Assembly (NCBI RefSeq): GCF_937616625.2
Contig: NC_065575.1
Location: forward strand, 30,813,001-30,877,000
Reading direction: 5' to 3'
DNA from: Mercurialis annua
Taxonomy: Eukaryota; Streptophyta; Magnoliopsida; Malpighiales; Euphorbiaceae
DNA: 64,000 nucleotides
The notes beneath the pieces were generated by a model. The model was not told where the DNA came from. It made no database searches and worked only from the letters and a program-made list of their open reading frames with translations. The position numbers and the translations under genes are program-made. Numbering within the stretch: the stretch's first letter is position 1; each line of letters starts with the position of its first letter. This document shows positions 56,357-64,000 of the stretch, one piece after another.

Positions 56357-59229
56357 GATTTAGCCCTGTGGCTGTATCTAGCGAAAGGAGTTTCCACTAG
56401 AATGGCTATTGGAGGTTTGATTAAGAGAAGGAGTATCACTTAATCAGATTTGTTTCTTTTAGGTCTGGTCCAACAGGAAGTTTTGAAAATCTAATTTTGA
56501 AACTAGAAAATTTATTAAGCCGGACCTATGACTAAGATTGAAGTAGTAGTTTTTGAAACATTGGATTTAGAATCATTACATTGACATCATGCCTCAAATA
56601 CAAACATTATATTGGGTGTTTTTTAGAGGGTAGTTTCTAAGCTGGAATGCATGTGGGCCGAGTCATTGGGTTTTGGTAGTAACCGGTTTAAGGCTCCCAC
56701 AGACACATATACCTTTAATACGTCTCATCAGTCACGAGTACAAACGACCGAGGTACTGGGCTGTGAGTAATACTGCTCCGCATAAGACGTTCTAGGCAGT
56801 GGAGTGCAAAACCAAAGCGTGAGAACGACTATGAGTATCAGGGCTAAATAGGGACTCCTAGAGAGTAGATGAGAAGAGAAATTTCTAATGCAATGCAACA
56901 GGTGCAGATATGTCTGAAAAATAAAGCCGGTGATTGATAAGGCGTAAGCCGTGTGGCTTAGGTCCATGACAACCTTTTTTTAAAACAATTCTGAAAATGT
57001 TTTTATGTTTATGTTTTACAAACAGTTGTTTTAATCCCCAGTGGAGTCGCCACTGTGAGCAGTGCGGGGTTTGGGGGCCGCTCGCCCAAGGCTTATGGCT
57101 GACTTCTCGATCTGGAAATGGTTTGAAAAATGGAGTCGCCACTTAGTTCACTAGGAAATGCCTTTTAACTGACTGAATAACCTTACTCGCCTCCGGTAAG
57201 ACTATCGTGCATCAGACCAAATACTAGGGTTCGTGCACCTCCCCGAGACTCTTGTGATTGGCTTATCGGTTACCGACTTTATTTTCTGGACATATTCGTT
57301 TTATATCTCATCTCAATAGTATATGCAGTACAGGATATGAAAGCTGTAAATAAACGAATATGAAAACTGCAAACACGTTTGACGTGCATATGACTCGATC
57401 TGGACTGGCATTTGAGGCAAGTAGCACTGATATTATTAGGTGATCTTGAAAAACCTATACAACCGTTACTACTTTTTTCTATTAGTCCTACGATGTCTAA
57501 ATGATGGGCTAGAATTGCATTAATGGGCCAATTTTAGGTGATTGGTCTTTTAACCAGTTATTATTTAATTTGAAATGCTTTTGGAAAGCGATAAACAATG
57601 TTGGCATGCTCAGGGGCAGTTGATACACATACAAGGTTAGAGATACTTTTAAACATCGTTGACTTTGAGTGCCTAGCACTCGAGCGGGTTTTGACCATCG
57701 GTCTGGTCAGAATGGACTCTCGATCATCACAGAAGTTGTGCGTCTCGTCGATCCGGTTCTACTGGTTTGATTTGGAGTCGATTCCGTGTTTGGGTTAGCC
57801 CATACTCAGCTCTGGAAGTTTCTGGTTTGCTGGGCCTCGGGCTCGTGGGCCCGATTTATATACTATGTTACATATCTGGATTTCTGAGTCCGTTTTATAT
57901 CGGGTCTGACCCATTACATTATAGAATCTTAAACTACATTGGATTAGCTACATCTGGGTTCAAACTGGGCCTGATTTGGAGTCCGGATGAGTCTGGAAAC
58001 ACGTTTTGAAGTTCGGATTACGTTTGGAAGGATCTGGGAGCGAATCTGGAGGTCTCGTGAAGGAGGAGCACGACGCCAGTTTGAAGTGCCAGCGCCGGCA
58101 GGTTAACTTGGCGGCGCCGTCGGTTTTTGGGGCGGCGGCGGTTCATCGGCAGCAGTTTTTCGGGATTTTATTTTGCTTCGTTCGTCGGCAGCAGTTTTCC
58201 GGCAGCCAACTTTGTTTTTCATGCAAAAAAAGTCAAAACAGCATAAAATCGAACAAGAAATCCAAAAAACACAAAACCAGAGTGTTTAAAGCTTATCTAC
58301 ACAAAAAGTTATTTCGGGGCAGCAAGTACGATTTTCAAGTTTTCATGGCAAAACAAGCTAAAATCTCCTAGAAACATGCATTCTAAGAGCTCTAATTTAA
58401 CTGGATTTATGTATTTGAGCTTAAACATGATTAATTATAGCAACTTAACATGTCTATCATCGAATTGCATGACAATTATGAAAAGCATCGAATTGGTTAA
58501 ATTATAGCTATTTTAATGGAAAAAGCATTCAAACTACTTAAACATGCATCCTCAGCACATAATCACAACAATCATGGCAATTATACATGTATTTAATGGC
58601 AAATCAAAAGAACATAATGAGAGGGTCCTCAGAATTATCGGTCTGAGTCCTTGGCTCGTTTGCTGGCGAAGTGGATGTGGAATCCAGCTTCGAATCTGTG
58701 CAGGGCTTGCGTTCTTGGAGAATCAAAGTGTTTTTAGTGTTTCAGGACTGGAATTTTGTGTATGTGTGTGATGGTTGAATTATGCTGTCTCTTTTTAGGG
58801 TTTGTGTGCCACCTTTGGCTAGGCTAAGGGTGTATTTATAGTGGTTAGGGGTGACATAGAGTTAGCTAGAGGTTAAGTTGATTTTAAATTCTCTTATTTA
58901 GAGTTTTAGATATATAACAATAGTCAAAGAGTGTTAAGTGATAGATTATTAGGATCATTAGGTTTTTACTTCTTAAATTCGTATTAATTAATTAATTTAG
59001 TGATAACTATGTCTAAAGTGTTATTTGGTGCCCGAAAGTATTAAAAATGACTCTTGGGACCCTATGGGTTCGGGTATGGTCAATTTCAATCCATAAACTT
59101 GCAAAATTGGCCCATAAACTTCTAAGATATGGCAATTAGTCCAATTTCTAAACTTAGATTACAATTTCTTTGGATTTTTATGGGCTATTTACGCCTAATT
59201 ACGTTTTAATCCTCCAAGTTTGCAACTAT
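56357..59229 (-). mobile_element. Tat copy C: 5' LTR, primer site and leader (minus strand)
   Basis: Read on the minus strand: an LTR from 59229 (interrupted by the next element, about 145 bp short of its TGTAGACACC start) to 57054; primer-binding site 57052-57036; leader to about 56357, where similarity to copy B ends. Gag and pol are absent. It is the best preserved LTR end of the A/B/C/D family and defines the boundaries used for the others. Confidence 0.75.
57036..57052 (-). promoter_or_regulatory. tRNA primer-binding site of copy C
   Basis: The minus strand reads TGGCGACTCCACTGGGG, identical to the site of element E, one base after the LTR terminus (CTCACA). Confidence 0.75.
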
Positions 59230-62200
59230 TGTCATGACCCAAATTTATGAGTCGAGACCGGCGCTAGGAAATGGGAGTAGTAGCTCCGAAACCCGTAGCA
59301 AGCCTAAAAACCTGTGTAAATTTTGCGCAAATCAAATCATATTTCACATATCAAAATACATGTGACCCCATTTTACAAAAGCATCAGAGTAAAAATGCGT
59401 TATACAAATACATAGACAAAAACATCTAGACTACTGCGGACTGCTAGAATGAAAACCTTCTTTTACTTCTTATGCAAATGACTTCCGAGAATTAAAACTT
59501 CGGAAGCTTGACTCTTCAAATCATATCATACTATCCCTGAAAAATGGGAGGAGTAACGGGGTCAGTATAAAAATGAGTGAGTTCACCAAATTACACGCAA
59601 TATCACATAAAGGGTTAAAACCGTTGAAAATCCATTTTATATATAGAAAATACCCTTCTGAAATCATATTGCATACCCTGTTTACTTTCCTTCATAACTC
59701 TTTGTTTATTTCATAAACTTATAGTTTATACGTATTTGACATCTTTGATTTCTTATTATGGTATTGATATTTTTCTTTCTTATTTTGTTGCAATAGTTTT
59801 CGATCGAATTTTAAATCTTAGGTTATATCTCATGATTCTAAATCGAATTAAATCATTGGCAAGTCTCTTGTGACTTGATCCTTATGGTTGGGTCCCAAGA
59901 TAGTTCAACCGAGTTACCTTCAACTATGTGGCACAGTCCCGAGATAGTTCGACCGAGTTACTCATGCTACTACTTAATCCCAAGTTGTGAGTACCGAGAT
60001 AGTTCAACCGAGTTACTCACCAGACACAGGTCCCGAGATAGTTCAACCGAGTTACCTTCGTGTCTGCATTCGGACTCTGCACCCTGCAAGTCTTTTGAAT
60101 TTAACTGTCGATTCATATAATTCCTATTGACATTTAATAGGAATGTTTGTTCACATTGTGTCTCGATCTTGTTTCGTATTGATTCTCGATGTATCGCACT
60201 TACTTTTTATTTCGTATGAGTTCCGAGGACTAACACCGAGAATGGATGAGATACGGGTCCCGGGATAGTTCTACCGAGTTCAACCTCGTATCTTAGTTCT
60301 TATTATTGGGTGTACCATAGTACAATTCTCATTTTACATTTCTAGTTGATTTTGTATATTTTTTTGTTCTGTTGTATTGATCCTTTATGGACCATGACAT
60401 GCACATTACAATCTACAAGCATACATCTATAACACACGCACGTATGGGTATTCATTATAATTAAAAGTACGAATAGGAACGTACTATGTTTCTTTATAAG
60501 TATATGAATAATAGTACATATAGGAATGTACTATACTTTTCTCGTATATTATTTGATGTTTGACTTCGTATTATGTTGTTTTACCCTTCCCCGGTACTTT
60601 AACATTTTTGATCTTTTCATATAACTATGTTATTATTTAAAACAACATAATTCATAAGCAAACGTTTTCAAAACATACATACATAATACATTTTAATTCA
60701 TACATTTCAAATAAATAAATATTCATATAGCCTTTCGTATGAAAATACGCGTCTTTATGAATATTGACGAGTAATTTAAAGTGTACTCACCACTCGCTAT
60801 CCAAATTATTCAAATAATTATGACGATATTTCGATCTGTTTGCCTCAAACCTTGTCGATAGTCGCTCGTCCGATCTACGCAAATATAATAATAGCAAGAA
60901 TTAATAAAATTCTAGCTATTATTAACTTGACCAAAATTATGTTTCCAGCCAACTTCGGCTATCGAAACCGCTTACTTAAAATAGTCCGACCGCTAAACGA
61001 AATCGACATTCTTAAAGTTTAGAACGTCGCCTACAACTTTCGTTTAGGTCTCGGACCATGAAACGCACCCGAATGTGTCGAAAACAAGCTAATAAGTTAT
61101 TTCCTTGGAGCTGTTTACAAGTGCAGGGCAGACTGCACAACAAAATGTTCTATCCAAAATGAACATCCTAGAGTCCGATTCAACAACAACTTAAACTTAG
61201 ACAATTATAGTTAACATCCTAAAGTTTCTTTATAGACAAATGGAACTTGATTTGTACCTATACAGCCCGAGATATTGCCTTTGCAATATTTCTGTTTTGC
61301 AAGACATTTTCTGCAAAACGTCAACTTGTGCGTATCGACTCAATTCACAACTTATTACGTAACGAGGCTAATCTATCGATACCACATTCTAACAACAACA
61401 CAAGACAGCCCCTATACACCTCCTAATTATATGCATATCAAGACTTAAAGATTATCAAATTCACTTATTCATGAAACTCACACCTAGACCAAATGATCTA
61501 TTGCATTTTCCAAATAAACTTCATCAATCAATTTCAATTATAATTCAGTTCTAATAACTCAAAACCAAGTCTTTAATCATCATTTGAATCACTTATCCCT
61601 ATCTTAGCTTCATGGCCAAACCCTACTACACTTTACTTTCAATTTCATTCATTAATCATCAATAACAAGACATCATTAAACTCAAGCAATTTCCGAATCC
61701 TAAGTTCATTTCTTATCCAATTCACTCAACAAAACTTAATCAATAGTATCAATTCTAAATCAATCCAAAAACAGCGCATGCTCACCTTGATTGGTATCTT
61801 TCATCACCAAAAGTTTAGCTTCCAAAATTCACCATCAATTTGCTCCAATTCAAGCTTATAAACACCTAATTAACAACATCAATTAAACACTAACTTCATT
61901 AAACCTAAAAATCCAGAAATTCACAGCTTAAACCACAACCATATTTTGATTTTCTTACCTCGAATTGAAACCATATATCTTTAGATAATCGTTTCCTCGT
62001 TCCGTGGCCGCAAGAATCGCTAAATTTCGTTGAGAAACGAAAAAGTTATGAGCATTTGAAATTTTGGAGAATTTGGAGATGAGGAGCTACGGATTTCACC
62101 ATTGGTTTGCTGTAAATTTTATGTTTTATGGTTGAATGTTCATTTTCAAGTGTTGATATTAAGTGGGTAAAATATCCATTTTAATCCTTGAAGTTGCCAC

Positions 62201-62903
62201 CTCCATACCTTTAAATTTCTAACTTTTCTTTTGTCCAATTTAGTCCGTAGAACACTAAATCTTTTAGGTCCGATTAATTCAATATTATTTATTCTCAAAT
62301 AAATAATATTAGTCCCATATCTTATAGCTTTACTTTTCAATAATTTATTTTGGCAATTTTGGCCAAAAACGCTCAAATTTCCATTTTGAGCTAACTTGCA
62401 CTTTTTCTCACTTTTTCGTCCAATTTTCATATTAATGACTATCGATAACCACTTTATCGATATTATTTTCTTATCTTGAGAAAATAGAGTAAAACACAAC
62501 TTCCTCCGAAAGTTTGTGGTTAATAGTCCACTTTAGTCCTTAAAGTGGTTAATTTACACTTTAGTCCTTATTCTTAATTAATCGTCAAACTTTCTTCTAA
62601 TACAATTTCGTATACTTTCAAAACTTTAACGATCATTTATTAATAATATTTCACGGACCTTGGCGTGAATATTATTAGCTCTGGCTTTCCAACTTATTTC
62701 ATTTTATTCCCTTTTTGTCTCGATTAAATCCAATTTCTCGCATAATAATTTTCAATTTAAATTATTATTCTACGATAATTCCAATAGACCCGCTTCAGTC
62801 TAAGTACTTATTATCCAATCTTAATCCGATATTCTCGTTCTTAAACTTTATGATTATGCCTCGTGGCACTTCACGTAATACCTCAAAAATTTAGGTTATT
62901 ACA
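59230..62903 (-). mobile_element. 3' LTR of a large chromovirus-type gypsy element F
   Basis: A 3674-bp LTR with TG...CA ends (TGTCATGACCC ... GGTTATTACA on the plus strand). Read on the minus strand it starts TGTAATAACCTAAATTTTTG and is preceded by a polypurine tract. It shares with the solo LTR at 25015 the GACCGGCGCTAGG block and the CCCGAGATAGTTCAACCGAG repeats (59890-60065, again at 60262). It inserted into copy C. The other LTR lies outside the window, so the duplication of ACTAT cannot be tested. Confidence 0.78.
59890..60290. repeat. CCCGAGATAGTTCAACCGAGTTAC motif repeats in LTR F
   Basis: Five copies of a CCGAGATAGTTCAACCGAG-like core followed by TTAC, spaced 45-55 bp, plus one at 60262. 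The homologous region of the solo LTR (25610-25740) has three copies, so repeat number varies between family members. Confidence 0.7.
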
Positions 62904-62916
62904 ATCTTCCCCCTTA
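62904..62916 (-). promoter_or_regulatory. Polypurine tract of element F
   Basis: The minus strand reads TAAGGGGGAAGAT directly before the LTR start TGTAATAACC. The bases before it, ATTCGAGGACGAATTTTTA, are the familiar end of chromoviral pol genes. Confidence 0.75.
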
Positions 62917-64000
62917 TAAAAATTCGTCCTCGAATTTTCATAATCTTCTTATACTACTTAATTAATCCTTACTCATAACTTATTGTTTTTTTTTCTTCCA
63001 CACTTCCGCTGCGATACCATGATTAATCATTCACTAACTGTTGACTTTACAGTTAGGTTTATACAATCACCCATCTATTACCATCCTTAGATGAAAGTTC
63101 CTTGATATACTTATCGAGTAACTTGTTATGCAAACAATGCTAACAATTTCTTGACCCTTGATTCATAATCATTCCCTTTTTCTTCCATCGACTACAATAA
63201 TATCATCTTGCACGTGGGTTCACGTCTCTTTTGTAACTAACTTCTATGTCCGATTTCCCCATTCTCGAGGTACTCTCGCTCTTACTTTAAGCGCGGTCGC
63301 CATAACTTTACAAACATGTAAAGTAGCGTCGACGTCTTCGTATTCAACATGCGAGACTGCTTTAAAGATTTACAATTTAAATCTCGATACATTTCATATC
63401 GCGTTATACTATTCGCCGTTCTACATACGTACGTTCCTATATAGGCCTAACAAGATGATCAGTCTTGTCCTATGCCTCTATATACAGAGTCCCTGTCTGA
63501 GCTTACTTACGTTTGAAAACTCATCCGTTTAAAACCACGATACTTTTCATTTCTTAAATCATGTCATAATTGTGCACCAGTGTGATGACTTCTCTCATCA
63601 CAAGAGTTGCAATGACACTCCTCTTTTTCATTTCCAGACATACACAATGTATATGATGCATGTCCTATTAGTGAATGCAATATGGATGTAGTGATGCAAT
63701 TCTATTCGTGTCAATGCGATGTTTTTATGATTCGTGTCCGGGCACAATTATGTCTTTTCAAAACATTTTATTTCGATCAAATACTTTTCTTTTCATAAAA
63801 CGGGGTTTACGTAAGTTTCTCTCGACATAAGACTCTTCACTATCTATTAATTACCTTTCTATCGTTCGCAACTATTTACATTCTTTACACATATAAAGAT
63901 GTAACTATATTCGCCTGGTTCTGACGTCGTTTGAAAGACACGTCCTAAACATTCGTGTTTACACTAGGCTAGCTCAAAAGGTCTGATCACTTTCGAGCTT
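62917..64000 (-). mobile_element. Interior of element F (3' portion), no coding sequence seen
   Basis: Beyond the AATTCGAGGACGAATT remnant of the pol 3' end, I find no integrase or chromodomain motif in any minus-strand frame. The element may be a large non-autonomous derivative or may have an insertion here. The rest lies right of the window. Confidence 0.5.

Noticed and set aside
1..64000. tRNA, rRNA or other structural RNA genes
   Set aside because: No cloverleaf with intact A and B boxes or rRNA-like block was noticed; the only tRNA-related sequences are the two primer-binding sites. A covariance-model scan would be decisive.

Overview
The window is nuclear DNA of a flowering plant, most likely a eudicot. 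It is AT-rich, its genes are spliced with GT-AG introns, and it is crowded with plant LTR retrotransposons, Mutator-like (MULE), hAT and Helitron elements and a LINE remnant. I reconstructed three intact host genes, all on the minus strand: a SUC3/SUT2-type sucrose transporter in 13 coding exons (16334-22364, 584 aa), an RNA-recognition-motif protein of the BPA1 (binding partner of ACD11) family in 4 coding exons (22677-24348, 243 aa), and a PRE/KIDARI-type atypical HLH protein in 2 exons (48175-48728, 94 aa).

Layout. 1-14597 holds two damaged Tat-lineage Ty3/gypsy elements, A (plus) and B (minus), fused tail to tail near 4859 so that the DNA on either side forms a large inverted repeat. Both carry many minisatellite blocks and antisense 'plant mobile domain' (PMD) remnants. 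14598-24650 is the gene island with SUC3 and the BPA1-like gene; its introns hold a MULE MITE, a hAT element and a 144-bp tandem duplication. 24770-35930 is a layered transposon zone: a solo chromovirus-type LTR, a hAT MITE, a probable Pack-MULE, more 9-bp-TSD MITEs, an old LTR remnant, a LINE 3' end and two Helitrons. 35935-47872 is a near-complete Tat element with a 5-bp TSD and broken gag-pol. It carries a spliced antisense gene encoding a PMD followed by a coiled coil. 47873-49600 contains the PRE gene. 49610-53872 contains three TIR elements, one split by a solo LTR. 53880-56350 is mostly unrecognised, with scraps of coding-like sequence. 56357-64000 is a fourth Tat LTR copy interrupted by a 3.67-kb chromovirus-type LTR and part of its non-coding interior.

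How it fits together. The three host genes act in sucrose transport, ACD11-linked membrane or defence signalling, and growth-hormone-responsive HLH signalling; nothing suggests an operon-like link, though SUC3 starts only 312 bp downstream of the BPA1-like stop. The most unusual material is mobile: repeated retention of antisense, intron-containing PMD genes in Tat elements; a swarm of TIR elements with 8-9 bp matched target-site duplications, two of which carry imperfect palindrome arrays of GGAGGAGCA type; and several datable nesting events. All coordinates come from reading the sequence by eye; family names rest on recognised motifs, not on database searches.
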